Assembly: GCA_963837445.1 (NCBI GenBank) | Contig: CAWINK010000016.1 | Span: 124,001 to 188,000 of the forward strand | Length of the DNA stretch: 64,000 nt | Source of the DNA: JACVRW01 sp963837445 | GTDB lineage: Bacteria > Actinomycetota > Thermoleophilia > Solirubrobacterales > Thermoleophilaceae | Direction: 5' to 3' | In this document: piece after piece, positions 24,711 through 35,815 of the stretch | How positions within the stretch are numbered: position 1 is the first letter of the stretch | How the letters are laid out: every line of letters starts with the position of its first letter | Translations under genes and position numbers: made by a program | The notes under the pieces: generated by a model | What the model was told of the DNA's origin: nothing | Seen by the model: the letters and a program-made list of their open reading frames with translations, nothing else | Databases searched by the model: none

Positions 24711-27446
24711 CTAGGCGGGGTTGTCGTCTTCGTCCAGCGGGCGGAGCGCCTCGCGCATGCGCTCCTGCGCCGTGCGCAGCTGCTCTGCGGCGCGCTCGGA
24801 GGCGAAGGCAGCGCCCTGGGCCTCGGCCAGCCGGTCCTCCACGCGCCCCATGCGCTTTCTCGTCTGCTCGTGCCCCTGCTCGGCCTCGCGGAGTGCGAGC
24901 TCCGCGTCCGACAGCTTGGTGCGCAGCGTGTCCAGCTCCTGGGTCTCGAGCCGTGCGCGGTCTAGCTCCGTCTGGGTCTCCGCCAGCTCGCTGCGGAGCT
25001 CCGCGGCCTGAGCGCCGACGCGATCGAGTGCCTTCTGCGTGATCAGGAGCTCGTCGCCCTGCTTCTTTGCCTCGGCGCTCGCGTTCTCGAGCCCTGAGTT
25101 CGCGCTCTCCAGCTCGGCGCGCAGATCCTCGAGGACACCGGCCCCGTCGCGCAGCTTCGCGAGCTCGGCCTCCGCCTCGTCGAGCCGCGGCTTTAGTTCG
25201 GTGAGCTTCTCGGCCTTGGCGCGCGCCTTTGAGAGGTCGGCTGCAAGCTTCTCCTTCGCCCCGCGCTCCTCGGCAAGCTCGGCCTCCGCCGCCTCCGTCG
25301 CTGCCCGCGCCTCGCTGAGCTGCTCCTCGAGGGCCTCGGCCGCTCCGCGCGCCCCGCGCAGTTCGACGATCAGGCCCTCGCTCTTCGCCCGGGCGCCGCT
25401 GAGCTGGGCGCTGAGCCCGTCGCTCGCGGCCCGTGCCTGGGTCAGCTCCGTCTCGACGGCCTCGAGCTCGGCGCGCGTGCGATCGCGCTCCGCCTCGAGC
25501 TCGTCCTCGGCGGAGCCGTCCTGCGCGAGCTCGGTTTCGAGCCGCTCGACCTGTGAGCGGGCATCGGCCAGCTCGACGCGAAGCTCCTCGGCCTGGTCGC
25601 GCGCCTCGCCCAAGCTGGCGTCGAATCCCTCTGCCGCGCTGCGGGTGAGCGCGAGCTCGTCGGCGAGCGTCTTCGTCTCGGCCCGTGCCTCGGCGAGCTC
25701 GGTGGCGAGCCGCTCGGCCTCGCTGCGGGCCGTGCCCAGCTCCTCCTCGTGGCCCTCGGAGGCCGCCACGGCCTCGCGCAGCTGCGCACCGAATGTCTCG
25801 TTCTCGGCGAGCGAGCGCGCGAGCTCGGCCTTCAGGCGTTCCATTGCCGCCTGGGCCTCGGCCAGCTGCTGCCCCAGCTCGTTCTCGACGCTGCTGCGCG
25901 CCTCGGTCAGCTCGGCCTTCAGCCGCTCCGCCTGCGCGCGGGCCTCCTCGAGCTTCGCCTGAGCCTGCTCGGCCGCGGAGCGCGCGTCCGCGAGCTCCGC
26001 CTCGTGGCTCTCGCGGGCGGCCAGCGCCTCCTTCAACTTGGCCTCGACGCTCTCGCTCTCGGTGCGCGTGCTGTCGAGCAGGCGCCCCAGCTCGTCGACG
26101 CGGGCCTGTGCGACTCCGGCGTTCTCGCTGAGCGTCCGTGCCCTCTCCTCGGCGTCCTTCAGCTGTCCCTCGAGTTCGCCGCTTCGTCCGCGCAGGCTCT
26201 CGAGCTCGGCCTCGGCCGTGGCGAGCGAGTCGCGAAGCTCCCTGAGCTGCTCCTCGCTGGCGTCGGCCTGCTGGGCGGCGGCGAGGGCGGCTTCGAGCTC
26301 GACCTGTGCGATGCCGAGCTGCCCGCGCAGCGCCTCGACCTCGGCCTGCGGCGCTGCCGCGTGGTCGCGAGCCCGAGCGAGCTCTGCCTCGATCTCCGCA
26401 AGCTTGGCGGCGGCGGCCTCGCGCTCGCGGGCCAGCTCCGCCTCGGTCTCGGCCAGCTTGGCGCCGGCCGTGTCGCGCTCCTCGGCCAGCTCGATCCTGG
26501 CCGCGGCCAGCTTCTCGGCGCTTTCGCGCTGCTCGGTGAGCTCGGACTCCATGGAGGCGATCCGGTCTCGCAACTCCTGAACCTCCGCGGACGCGCTCTC
26601 CGCCGTCTTGCGGGCCTCCGCGAGCTCGGCCTGGAGCTGCTCCTGCTGGGCGCTCGGGCCGGCGTCGCGGGCCTCCGTGAGCTCGTCCTGGGTGGCGCCG
26701 AGCTCGGCGCGCGCCTTGACCAGCTCCGTCTCCGCGCCCACCAGCTTGCGGCGCAACTCCACGAGCTCGGCACGCATGTGCTCGGCCTCGCCGGGGTCCA
26801 CGGAGCGCACGACCGGCGTGCGCTGGGCCGCCGGCAGGTCCTGTTCCTGTCCCGCGCCGTCGGCCTCGTCCGCCTGCCAGAACACCGCTGTGGACGGCGC
26901 GGGCTTTGACTTGGTCTCGCCCTGCTCGTCCTCGGCCGCCTCGTCGGTCTCGTCGTCCAGCGACAGCTTGTCGAGCAGCGCCTCGAGGGCCGGCCGCGGC
27001 GCCACCGCCGGCTGCACCTCGAGCTTGGTCATCACGGCGATGTCGTTCACGCCGAGGGCGTCCGCCGGATCGGCCATCGCCACCAGCAGCCCCCCGCCGA
27101 CGAACCCCACCGGCACGGCCTGATAGCGCTTTGCCGCCGACGGCTTGATCATGGCGGCGGCGCTCGAGTCCACCTCGTAGCTCTCCAGATCGATGTAGGC
27201 GATCCCGTAGCGCTCGGCGGTCGCGCGCGCGAGCTGCTCCTCGGTGATCGCGCCGGACTCCACCAGGACCTGCGCCACGGTGCTTCCGCTGCGCGCCTCT
27301 CGCACCGCCTCCTCGACCGCATCCGAGGTGGCGAAGCCAAGCTCGACGATCACGTCGCTGAGGAAGCCCGAGCGGCCGCCGGGCTCCTGGGGCGGGACGA
27401 CTCCCCTGGGAGGCGGCGGCGTCGCCGTTCCCGCGTCCGGGCTCAT
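24711..27446 (-). CDS. MshEN-domain protein with very long coiled coil
   Basis: 911 residues from the ATG at 27446. Residues about 27-160 match the GspE/MshE N-terminal domain (FLSDVIVELGFATSDAVEEAV, VAQVLVESGAITEEQLARATAERYGIAYIDLE, AVPVGFVGGGLLVAMADPADALGVNDI). In MshE this fold binds c-di-GMP. An acidic linker follows, then about 660 residues (about 230-895) of almost uninterrupted Ala/Glu/Leu/Arg heptads, recalling DivIVA/SMC-like scaffolds. There is no ATPase domain, so it is not a secretion ATPase. Translationally coupled (ATGA) to the GAF/GGDEF gene. It sits antisense inside the dcw cluster, so a role linking nucleotide signalling with division or polarity is an inference worth testing. 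Confidence 0.85.
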   Translation of the reverse strand: MSPDAGTATPPPPRGVVPPQEPGGRSGFLSDVIVELGFATSDAVEEAVREARSGSTVAQVLVESGAITEEQLARATAERYGIAYIDLESYEVDSSAAAMIKPSAAKRYQAVPVGFVGGGLLVAMADPADALGVNDIAVMTKLEVQPAVAPRPALEALLDKLSLDDETDEAAEDEQGETKSKPAPSTAVFWQADEADGAGQEQDLPAAQRTPVVRSVDPGEAEHMRAELVELRRKLVGAETELVKARAELGATQDELTEARDAGPSAQQEQLQAELAEARKTAESASAEVQELRDRIASMESELTEQRESAEKLAAARIELAEERDTAGAKLAETEAELAREREAAAAKLAEIEAELARARDHAAAPQAEVEALRGQLGIAQVELEAALAAAQQADASEEQLRELRDSLATAEAELESLRGRSGELEGQLKDAEERARTLSENAGVAQARVDELGRLLDSTRTESESVEAKLKEALAARESHEAELADARSAAEQAQAKLEEARAQAERLKAELTEARSSVENELGQQLAEAQAAMERLKAELARSLAENETFGAQLREAVAASEGHEEELGTARSEAERLATELAEARAETKTLADELALTRSAAEGFDASLGEARDQAEELRVELADARSQVERLETELAQDGSAEDELEAERDRTRAELEAVETELTQARAASDGLSAQLSGARAKSEGLIVELRGARGAAEALEEQLSEARAATEAAEAELAEERGAKEKLAADLSKARAKAEKLTELKPRLDEAEAELAKLRDGAGVLEDLRAELESANSGLENASAEAKKQGDELLITQKALDRVGAQAAELRSELAETQTELDRARLETQELDTLRTKLSDAELALREAEQGHEQTRKRMGRVEDRLAEAQGAAFASERAAEQLRTAQERMREALRPLDEDDNPA

Positions 27447-28459
27447 GCGACCTCCTCGGTGGCCGGCGCCGGGGCATCCCTGGCCTCGGTCTCGACCCGG
27501 TCGAGGGCCGCCTCCGGCGACTCGGCATCGCCGAGCGAGCACATCGCGTAGGTGACCTCGAGCTGGGCCGGACGCTCGTGAGTCACGCGCTGGAGCGCCT
27601 GGCCGTAGCGCCCGACGAACGCGGCGGCGCCCTCGAGCCCCTTGCAGCCCACGAGCACGGCGCCGTACACGTCGTCCGCGAGGCGGCCGGCGTGGTCGGT
27701 GCGGCGGATAGCGGTCTGCATCACGTCGGCGGCGTCCTTCAGGAGGAGGTCGCCGACGGCGTTGCCATGTCGCTTCGAGATCTGGCCGAGGTTCGTGATC
27801 CTGCACGCGAGCACGTAGGTCTCGAGCGTGCCGCGCTCGGCCAGGCGCCACTCGCGCTCGGACGCCTCCACGAAGGCGACGCGGTTGAGCAGGCCGGTGA
27901 GCGCATCGGTGCGCTCGGGGTCGCGCAGGCGCTCGGCCATCCTGCGAAGGTCGGCGCGCCACTTCACGCTCTCCCACTCGTAGGTGAGCAGGCGCCCGGC
28001 CACGGTGAGCAGCTCGAGGTGGGTCTCGGTGAAGACGTCTGTGCCGGAGGCGAGGGCGCACACGGTGAGCGCTCCCGCGCCCGAGCTCGTCTCGAGCGGC
28101 AAGGCGAGGTAGGAGCGGACCGAGAGGCCCTGAAGCGCGGCCGGATCGAGCAGCCCGGTGCCGGCGCTGCTCGCGCCGGGGGCAAGCGGAAGCGTGCCGC
28201 CGGCCTGAAGCTGCGAGGCCGCTTCGCCACGCACGTCGATCAGATGCAGCTCGCCTTCGTCCCAGTCCACGCGGCCCAGCAGCACTGAGCCAGGCGGGAG
28301 CTCGGCCTCGAGTAAATCGAGGACCGTGTCGGCTGCCTCGGAGAAGCTGGTGAATCGGCGTTCCGCGAGGCGAGCGAGCGAACTCAGGGCGGTGCCGCTC
28401 ACGTGATACCTATCGGCTCCCAGCGGAAAAGTGTGAGGGATGGAGGGTTCTTGAAGCAT
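27443..28459 (-). CDS. GAF domain protein with degenerate GGDEF domain
   Basis: 338 residues. Residues about 25-165 look like a GAF sensor (SFSEAADTVLDLLEAELPPGSVLLGRVDW, VRSYLALPLETSSGAGALTVCAL). Residues about 175-320 look like a GGDEF domain (RTDALTGLLNRVAFVEASEREW, KRHGNAVGDLLLKDAADVMQ), but the signature loop is GRLADDVYGAV, so catalysis is unlikely. It probably binds a ligand or regulates the coupled MshEN coiled-coil protein. Start is the ATG at 28459, 30 bp from the divergent murE start. A GTG at 28402 would leave more room for promoters and give a protein 19 residues shorter. Confidence 0.82.
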   Translation of the reverse strand: MLQEPSIPHTFPLGADRYHVSGTALSSLARLAERRFTSFSEAADTVLDLLEAELPPGSVLLGRVDWDEGELHLIDVRGEAASQLQAGGTLPLAPGASSAGTGLLDPAALQGLSVRSYLALPLETSSGAGALTVCALASGTDVFTETHLELLTVAGRLLTYEWESVKWRADLRRMAERLRDPERTDALTGLLNRVAFVEASEREWRLAERGTLETYVLACRITNLGQISKRHGNAVGDLLLKDAADVMQTAIRRTDHAGRLADDVYGAVLVGCKGLEGAAAFVGRYGQALQRVTHERPAQLEVTYAMCSLGDAESPEAALDRVETEARDAPAPATEEVA

Positions 28460-28489
28460 CTTACGCAGCGGGTAATCTCACCTGCATCC

Positions 28490-29899
28490 ATGACCCTTCG
28501 CGACCTGATGGGCCCTGGGGCGCCCGAGGTCGAGATCTCGGGCCTGGCCTACTCGAGCCAGAGCGTCACCCCGGGGGCGCTCTTTTTTTGCGTGCCCGGC
28601 TTCCGCTCGGACGGCCATGACTTCGCTCCTGATGCGGTCGAGCGCGGTGCCGCCGCGCTCGTTACGGAGCGCCGGCTCGACCTGGGCGTGCCGGAGGTGG
28701 TGGTGGATGACGTTAGGGCCGCGATGGGCCCGGCGGCGGCACGTTTCTACGGCGATCCGACCGCGCACCTGGACGTGGTCGGCATCACCGGCACGAACGG
28801 GAAGACCACCACGGCCTTCCTCGTGCGGCACCTGCTCGAGGCGGCCGGACGGCAGACCGGCCTGCTCGGCACGGTCAAGCGGGTGGTGGGTGGGGTGGAG
28901 GAGGACGTCGAGCGCACGACGCCCGAGGCGATCGACCTCCAGGAGACCTTCAGGCGCATGCGCGACGGCGGCGACCGCGCCGCGGCAATGGAGGTCTCCT
29001 CGCACGCCCTCGAGCTCGGCCGCGTGGCGGGTATCAGCTTCGCCTGCCGCGTGTTCACCAACCTCACCCAGGACCACCTGGACTTCCACGAGACGATGGA
29101 CGCCTACTTCGCGGCGAAGCGCACGCTGTTCGAGGAGCCGGGGATGTCGGTGGTGAACGTGGACGACGACTACGGCAGGCGCTTGGCCGCCGAGCTGGAC
29201 GCGGTGACCTTCGGGATCGAGCACGAGGCGGACTACCGCGCACGCGAGATCGAGTTCGACGTGATGGGGTCGCGCTTCCTGCTCGAGTCGCCGGAGGGGG
29301 AGCTGCGGATCGATTCGCCGCTCCCCGGGCTCTTCAACGTGCAGAACGTGCTCGCTGCGGTGGCCGCCGTGCGCTCGCTGGGGGTGGAGCAGATCTCGCT
29401 GGAGGGGTTCGGGCGGGTGCCGGGCCGCTTCGAGGCCGTGGACGAGGGCCAGGACTTCGGCGTGCTCGTGGACTATGCCCACACGCCCGACTCGCTCGAG
29501 AACGTGCTGCGCGCGGCGCGCGAGCTCACGCGAGGCCGCCTGCACGTGGTCTTCGGCGCGGGCGGCGACCGCGACCGCGGCAAGCGCCCGCTGATGGGCG
29601 ATGCTGCTCGGCGGCTGGCCGATCGCGTGCTCGTGACCTCGGACAACCCGCGCAGCGAGCAGCCGGAGGCGATCATCGACGAGGTGATGGAGGGCGCGGG
29701 GTCGGACGCAGGGCGCGAGGTGGACCGCCGCCGCGCGATCACGCAGGTGATCGAGGAGGCCGAGCCGGGTGACGTGGTGGTGATCGCGGGGAAGGGCCAC
29801 GAGCAGGGCCAGGAGTTCGAGAAGGGCCGGAAGGAGCCGTTCGACGATGTGACGGTGGCGCGCGAGGCGCTGCGCTCGCGACCCGGGGTGCGCGCGTGA
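28490..29899 (+). CDS. murE: UDP-MurNAc-tripeptide synthetase MurE (meso-DAP type)
   Basis: 469 residues from the ATG at 28490. Adds the third stem-peptide residue to UDP-MurNAc-L-Ala-D-Glu in the cytoplasm. ATP-binding GTNGKTT at 101-107, the ligase motifs AMEVSSHALELGRV and FTNLTQDHLDFHETMD, then DYAHTPDSLENVL and GAGGDRDRGKRPLMG. DNPR at 385-388 (TSDNPRSEQPEAI) is the motif by which MurE enzymes recognise meso-diaminopimelate, so the peptidoglycan is predicted to be DAP-type. A GTGA overlap with murF follows. It restarts the dcw cluster after the two antisense genes and must have its own promoter between 28400 and 28490. Confidence 0.97.
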   Translation: MTLRDLMGPGAPEVEISGLAYSSQSVTPGALFFCVPGFRSDGHDFAPDAVERGAAALVTERRLDLGVPEVVVDDVRAAMGPAAARFYGDPTAHLDVVGITGTNGKTTTAFLVRHLLEAAGRQTGLLGTVKRVVGGVEEDVERTTPEAIDLQETFRRMRDGGDRAAAMEVSSHALELGRVAGISFACRVFTNLTQDHLDFHETMDAYFAAKRTLFEEPGMSVVNVDDDYGRRLAAELDAVTFGIEHEADYRAREIEFDVMGSRFLLESPEGELRIDSPLPGLFNVQNVLAAVAAVRSLGVEQISLEGFGRVPGRFEAVDEGQDFGVLVDYAHTPDSLENVLRAARELTRGRLHVVFGAGGDRDRGKRPLMGDAARRLADRVLVTSDNPRSEQPEAIIDEVMEGAGSDAGREVDRRRAITQVIEEAEPGDVVVIAGKGHEQGQEFEKGRKEPFDDVTVAREALRSRPGVRA

Positions 29900-31248
29900 T
29901 CGACCTGTCGGCCGGCCGGCTCGCCGCCCTGGCGGAGGGAGAGCTGGCCGCGGGCGACGCCGAGCGCGCGGGACCGGAGCGCGCCGTGATCGACTCGCGC
30001 GAGGTGGGACCCGGGGACCTGTTCGTGGGGCTGCGCGGCGTGAGCGCGGACGGCGGGCGCTTCGCCGCCCAGGCGATCGAGGCGGGCGCCTGGGGCGTGC
30101 TGGTGGGGCCGCAGCACCGCGCCGCCGCCGTGGACGCAGCCGATAGCTCCACCGGCCAGTCGGCCTGCGCGACCTCGACCGCGATCGTGGCGCCGGACCC
30201 GCTGCGCGCGCTCCAGCTGCTCGCGCGCGGTTGGCGCCGCGAGCTCGGCGCCAGCGTGGCCGGCGTGACCGGATCCACGGGCAAGACGTCGACCAAGGAC
30301 ATCCTCTCGGCCCTGCTCAGCGCTCGCGTGAGCACCCACGCGAGCCAGGAGAACTTCAACACGGAGATCGGGCTGCCGCTGACGATCCTCGAGGCCGGGC
30401 GCGGCACCGAGGCGCTCGTGCTCGAGATGGCGATGCGCGGCGAGGGCCAGATCGCCGAGCTCGCGGAGATCGCGGAGCCGGACGTGGGCGTGATCGTGAA
30501 CGTGGGTCCGGTGCACCTGGAGATCCTCGGCACGGTCGAGCGGGTGGCTGCGGCGAAGGCCGAGCTGATCCGCGACCTGCGTCCCGGCGCCGCGTGCGTG
30601 GTGCCCGCGAGCGAGCCGCTGCTCGACGCTCACCTGCGCGAGGATCTCGATACCTGGACCTTCGGACCGGGCGGCCAGGTGCAGCTGCTGGCGATGGACG
30701 GCGAGCGCGCCGAGATCGAGGCGCGCGGGGAGCACATCGAGCTCGAGCTGCCCTACCGGGAGCCCCACAACCTGCTGAACACGCTGGCCGCGGTGGCGGC
30801 CGCCCGTGCCCTTGGCGTGCGGGTGGGGGGCGCCGTGGATGTTCAGTTCTCCTCGCTCCGCGGCGAGGTCGTGGAGCTGCCGGGCGGCGTGGTGGTGGTG
30901 AACGACTGCTACAACGCCAACCCCATGTCCATGCGGGCGGCCCTCGACCATCTGGCGGATAGCCCGGCTGAGCGCCGGATCGCCGTGCTGGGCACGATGG
31001 CCGAGCTGGGCGAGGACTCGCCGGGCTACCATCGCGAGATCGGCGAGCATGCGGCGGCGCGCGGGGTGGACCTGCTCGTGCCGGTGGGCGAGGAGGCCCT
31101 GGCCTACACCGACGGCTTCGACGGGGAGACGCAGCCGGTGGCCACGCCCGAGGAGGCCGGCGCGCTGCTCGAGGAGGTGGCCCGTCCCGGCGACCGCGTG
31201 CTCGTTAAGGGCTCGCGCTCGGTCGGGCTGGAGCGGGTGCTCCGGTAA
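29896..31248 (+). CDS. murF: UDP-MurNAc-pentapeptide synthetase MurF
   Basis: 450 residues, GTG start overlapping murE by four bases. Adds D-Ala-D-Ala to the UDP-MurNAc-tripeptide. N-terminal substrate domain VIDSREVGPGDLFVGLRGVSADGGRF; ATP loop GSTGKTS (126-132, VTGSTGKTSTKDILSALLS); ENFNTEIGLPLTILEA; VGPVHLEILGTVE; C-terminal VNDCYNANPMSMRAALDHLA and LGTMAELGEDSPGYH. All characteristic of MurF. Followed two bases later by mraY. Confidence 0.97.
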   Translation: MIDLSAGRLAALAEGELAAGDAERAGPERAVIDSREVGPGDLFVGLRGVSADGGRFAAQAIEAGAWGVLVGPQHRAAAVDAADSSTGQSACATSTAIVAPDPLRALQLLARGWRRELGASVAGVTGSTGKTSTKDILSALLSARVSTHASQENFNTEIGLPLTILEAGRGTEALVLEMAMRGEGQIAELAEIAEPDVGVIVNVGPVHLEILGTVERVAAAKAELIRDLRPGAACVVPASEPLLDAHLREDLDTWTFGPGGQVQLLAMDGERAEIEARGEHIELELPYREPHNLLNTLAAVAAARALGVRVGGAVDVQFSSLRGEVVELPGGVVVVNDCYNANPMSMRAALDHLADSPAERRIAVLGTMAELGEDSPGYHREIGEHAAARGVDLLVPVGEEALAYTDGFDGETQPVATPEEAGALLEEVARPGDRVLVKGSRSVGLERVLR

Positions 31249-31250
31249 GG

Positions 31251-32228
31251 ATGCTCGGCGAGATCGTCATGGCCGGATCGGCCTCGCTGCTGATCTGCAT
31301 GTTCCTGGGGCCGCGCTTCATCGACTACCTGCGGCTCAAGGAGTTCGGCCAGCAGATCCGCGAGGAGGGGCCCGCCGGCCATCACGGCAAGGCCGGCACG
31401 CCCACGATCGGCGGCTTAGCGGTCTTCCTCTCGATCCTGGTCCCGTTCCTGATCCTGTCCGACTACCGCGCCGCGAGCATCGCGGTGCTGGGCACGGCAC
31501 TCGCGATGGCGGCGCTCGGCTTCGCCGACGACATCATCAAGCTGCGAAAGCGCCGCTCGCTGGGCGTGTCGGGGAGGACGAAGCTCCTCATCCAGGCGCT
31601 CACCGCGATCGCGCTCTGGCTCGTGGTGACCGAGTACGTGGGACTCAACGACACGCTGCGGCTGCGCGTGGTCGATGCATCGGTGGAGCTCGGCTACGTC
31701 TACCCCTTCCTGATCTTCCTGGTACTGGCGGGGGCCACCAACGGCGTGAACCTCACCGACGGGCTCGACGGCCTCGCCGCGGGCTGCTGCGCGATCGTGT
31801 TCCTCACCTACACGGTGATGACTTTCATCACCCCGGGCGAGCAGGACCTGGCGCTGCTGAGCGCATCGCTCGTGGGTGCGTGCGTGGGATTCCTCTGGTT
31901 CAACTCGTTCCCAGCGTCGGTGTTCATGGGGGACACCGGCTCGCTTGGCCTGGGTGGCGCCATCGCCGCGCTCGCCGTCGTGACCAAGACGGAGCTGCTG
32001 CTGATCGTGATCGGTGGCATCTTCGTGATCGAGGCCCTGTCCGTCGCGATCCAGGTGATCGCCTTCCAGCGCTTCCGGCGCCGCATCTTCCTGATGGCGC
32101 CGATCCACCACCACTTCGAGCTGGCGGGCTGGTCGGAGACGAAGATCATCCTGCGCTTCTGGATCGTGGCTGCGATCTGCGCGGCGATCGGGTTCACGCT
32201 CTACCAAGCGTCGATACCGGGCTCGTGA
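31251..32228 (+). CDS. mraY: phospho-MurNAc-pentapeptide-transferase MraY
   Basis: 325 residues, about ten transmembrane helices. Transfers phospho-MurNAc-pentapeptide to undecaprenyl phosphate to give lipid I at the inner membrane face. Motifs: HHGKAGTPTIGGLAVFLSI, the first Asp pair in ALGFADDIIKLRKRRSLGVSGRTKL, TNGVNLTDGLDGLAAG, SVFMGDTGSLGLGG and the cytoplasmic MAPIHHHFELAGWSETKI. Length fits the family. Its TGA overlaps the GTG of murD. Confidence 0.97.
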   Translation: MLGEIVMAGSASLLICMFLGPRFIDYLRLKEFGQQIREEGPAGHHGKAGTPTIGGLAVFLSILVPFLILSDYRAASIAVLGTALAMAALGFADDIIKLRKRRSLGVSGRTKLLIQALTAIALWLVVTEYVGLNDTLRLRVVDASVELGYVYPFLIFLVLAGATNGVNLTDGLDGLAAGCCAIVFLTYTVMTFITPGEQDLALLSASLVGACVGFLWFNSFPASVFMGDTGSLGLGGAIAALAVVTKTELLLIVIGGIFVIEALSVAIQVIAFQRFRRRIFLMAPIHHHFELAGWSETKIILRFWIVAAICAAIGFTLYQASIPGS

Positions 32229-33457
32229 GGCCGCCCCTCCCCGAGGGGCCGTACCTGGTGGTCGGGCTGGCCCGCTCCGGGCTCGCGGCGGCGCGCATGC
32301 TCCGCGCCCACGGCGAGGTGATCGGCACAGACTCGGGCGCGCCGGATGTCCCCGGCGACCTCGACGCGCACGTGGGCGTGGACGGGGTCGAGCTCCTCGA
32401 CCGGGTGGCCTGCGTCGTGAAGAGCCCGGGCGTGCCGAACGAGGCACCGGTGATCGTGGCGGCGCGCGAGCGCGGGCTGACGGTGCTCGGCGAGCTCGAG
32501 CTGGCCTGGCGGCTGCTGCCCAACCCGTTCGTCGCGGTCACCGGCACCAACGGCAAGACCACCACCACGGAGCTGATCGGGGCGATCTGGCGGGAGGCAG
32601 ACCTGCCGGTGGCGCTCGCCGGGAACGTCGGCACGCCGCTCGCGGCGCTGGTCGGGGACGTGGACGAGTCGACCACCATCGTCTGCGAGGTGTCGAGCTT
32701 CCAGGCGGAGGACTCGGAGGCCCTCGCCCCCGACACGGCGCTGCTCTTGAACGTGACCGAGGACCACCTCGACCGTCACGGGAACTTCGAGGCCTACCGC
32801 GAGGCGAAGCTGCGCGTGTTCGCGAACCAGACGCCGGAGCAGGTGGCCGTCGTGCCGCCGGGCGTGGAGGTGCCGGGCCGCGCGCGGCGCGTCGAGTTCG
32901 GCGCGCTGCCGCTGCCGATCGAGGACATCCGCCTGCGCGGTGAGCACAACCTCGAGAACGCCCGGGGCGCGTCCGCCGTGGCGATCGCCTCGGGCGTGCC
33001 GCCGGAGGCGGTCGCTGCCGCGCTCCGCACCTTCGCGGGCGTGCCGCACCGGCTCGAGGAGGTGGCCACCATCGACGAGGTGTTGTACGTGAACGACTCG
33101 AAGGCGACCAACGTCTCGTCCGCCGTGTTCGGGATTGAGGCGTTCGACGGCGGCCTGCACGTGATCCTCGGTGGCAGTCTCAAGGGCGGTAGTTTCCGCC
33201 GGATCCGCCGGGCGCTTGAGGGGCGCGCCGTGGCGGCATACCTGATCGGCGAGGCGGCGGACCAGCTCGAACAGGAGCTCGCGGGCAGCGTGCCGCTCCA
33301 CCGCGCCGGCGACCTCGCCACGGCGATGCGCCTAGCGGTGGCCGCCGCCGGCCCGGGCGACGTGGTGCTGCTCTCGCCCGCCTGCGCCAGCTTTGACCAA
33401 TTCCGCGACTACGAGGAGCGTGGCGAGGCCTTCAGGTTGTTGGTCCCGCGGGCATGA
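32225..33457 (+). CDS. murD: UDP-MurNAc-L-alanine:D-glutamate ligase MurD
   Basis: 410 residues from a GTG overlapping the mraY stop; the open frame further upstream lies inside mraY and is not used. N-terminal Rossmann-like domain YLVVGLARSGLAAARML; ATP loop GTNGKTT at 107-113; CEVSSFQAEDSEALAPDTALLLNVTEDHLDRHGNFEAY; VNDSKATNVSSAVFGIEAF and LGGSLKGGSFRRI in the C-terminal domain; ends LLSPACASFDQFRDYEERGEAF. Adds D-Glu in the cytoplasm. 30 bp separate it from ftsW. Confidence 0.97.
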   Translation: MRPPLPEGPYLVVGLARSGLAAARMLRAHGEVIGTDSGAPDVPGDLDAHVGVDGVELLDRVACVVKSPGVPNEAPVIVAARERGLTVLGELELAWRLLPNPFVAVTGTNGKTTTTELIGAIWREADLPVALAGNVGTPLAALVGDVDESTTIVCEVSSFQAEDSEALAPDTALLLNVTEDHLDRHGNFEAYREAKLRVFANQTPEQVAVVPPGVEVPGRARRVEFGALPLPIEDIRLRGEHNLENARGASAVAIASGVPPEAVAAALRTFAGVPHRLEEVATIDEVLYVNDSKATNVSSAVFGIEAFDGGLHVILGGSLKGGSFRRIRRALEGRAVAAYLIGEAADQLEQELAGSVPLHRAGDLATAMRLAVAAAGPGDVVLLSPACASFDQFRDYEERGEAFRLLVPRA

Positions 33458-33487
33458 ATCCGGGGCCGGCCGTAGAAAACCGTCCTG

Positions 33488-34726
<1,239 letters not shown>

Positions 34727-35732
34727 CGCCCTTCGGGCGCGCGGCGCGCGAGTGGAGTTCATCGGTGGCGAGCGGGCCGAGGCCGAGCTGGTGCCGGCCG
34801 CCGGCTATGAGCTCCACCGGCTGCGCGTGGCGGGCATCGACCGGCAGAACCCGCTCCGCGCCACGCGCGCGGTGTTGCTGGCGGCGCGCGCGACCGGGCG
34901 GGCGCGGCGCCTGCTGCGCGCCATCGGCGCGGATGCCGTGCTGGGCGGCGGCGGCTACGTCGCGGGGCCGGTGGGACTGGCGGCGCGCATGCTGCGGCTG
35001 CCGCTGGCCTTGACCGAGGCCGACAGCCACCTCGGGCTCACGAACCGCTTGCTGGCGCCCTTCTCCCGCCGGGTCTTCCTGGCGTTCCCGCTTGATGACC
35101 GGGGCGGCTCGAGATACCTCGTAACCGGGCGGCCGGTTCCAGCGGGCACTGACGGGGGTGATCGCGAGGCTGCGCGGGCTCTCTTGGGCGTTGCGACGGA
35201 CGTTCCGTGCGTGCTCGTCTTCGGCGGTTCCCTCGGTGCGCGCCGGTTGAACGAGGCCGCCATGGACGCCTTCGGGGGTGCGGCACCGGGCGCCGTGGTC
35301 CATGCCGCCGGCGAGCGTGACTACGACGACCTGCGCAGGCGGCTCGACGAACTCGGCTCGCCGCAGCACTACCGGCTGTTCCGCTTCATCGAGCCGTTCG
35401 CGGACGCCCTGGCCGCCGCGGACATCGCTGTCGCGCGCGCCGGCGGCTCGGTCTTCGAGCTGGCGGCGGCCGGCCTCCCGGCGATCCTCGTGCCCTACCC
35501 GCACGCGACGGCCGACCACCAGACCGCCAACGCGCGCTACATGGAGCAGGCCGGCGCGGCGCTGGTGATCCCGGACAGCGAGCTCGACGGGCCCCGCCTG
35601 GCCCGCGAGGTGGCCGCCCTGCTGGGAGCGCCCCAACGCACGGCAGCGATGGCGAAGGCAGCGAAGGCGGTGGCCCGCCCCGACGCGGCGGACCGCATCG
35701 CCGAAGAGCTGCTGGCGCTCGCCTGACCCGGC

Positions 35733-35779
35733 GACTGTCCTGCCCTAGGCCTGCATACCAAGCCCTAAGCAGGACGGTC
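35733..35779 (+). terminator. hairpin between murG and murC
   Basis: Arms GACTGTCCTGC (35733-35743) and GCAGGACGGTC (35769-35779) pair over 11 positions with one T/G mismatch (U-G in RNA) around a 25-nt loop. It starts seven bases after the murG stop and lies 36 bp before murC, in the only sizeable gap between murE and murC genes. A partial terminator or processing site is possible; no U tract. Confidence 0.4.
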
Positions 35780-35815
35780 GGTCCGGCGGGGCGGTGGCTT
35801 AAGGTCCGGGCGGCT

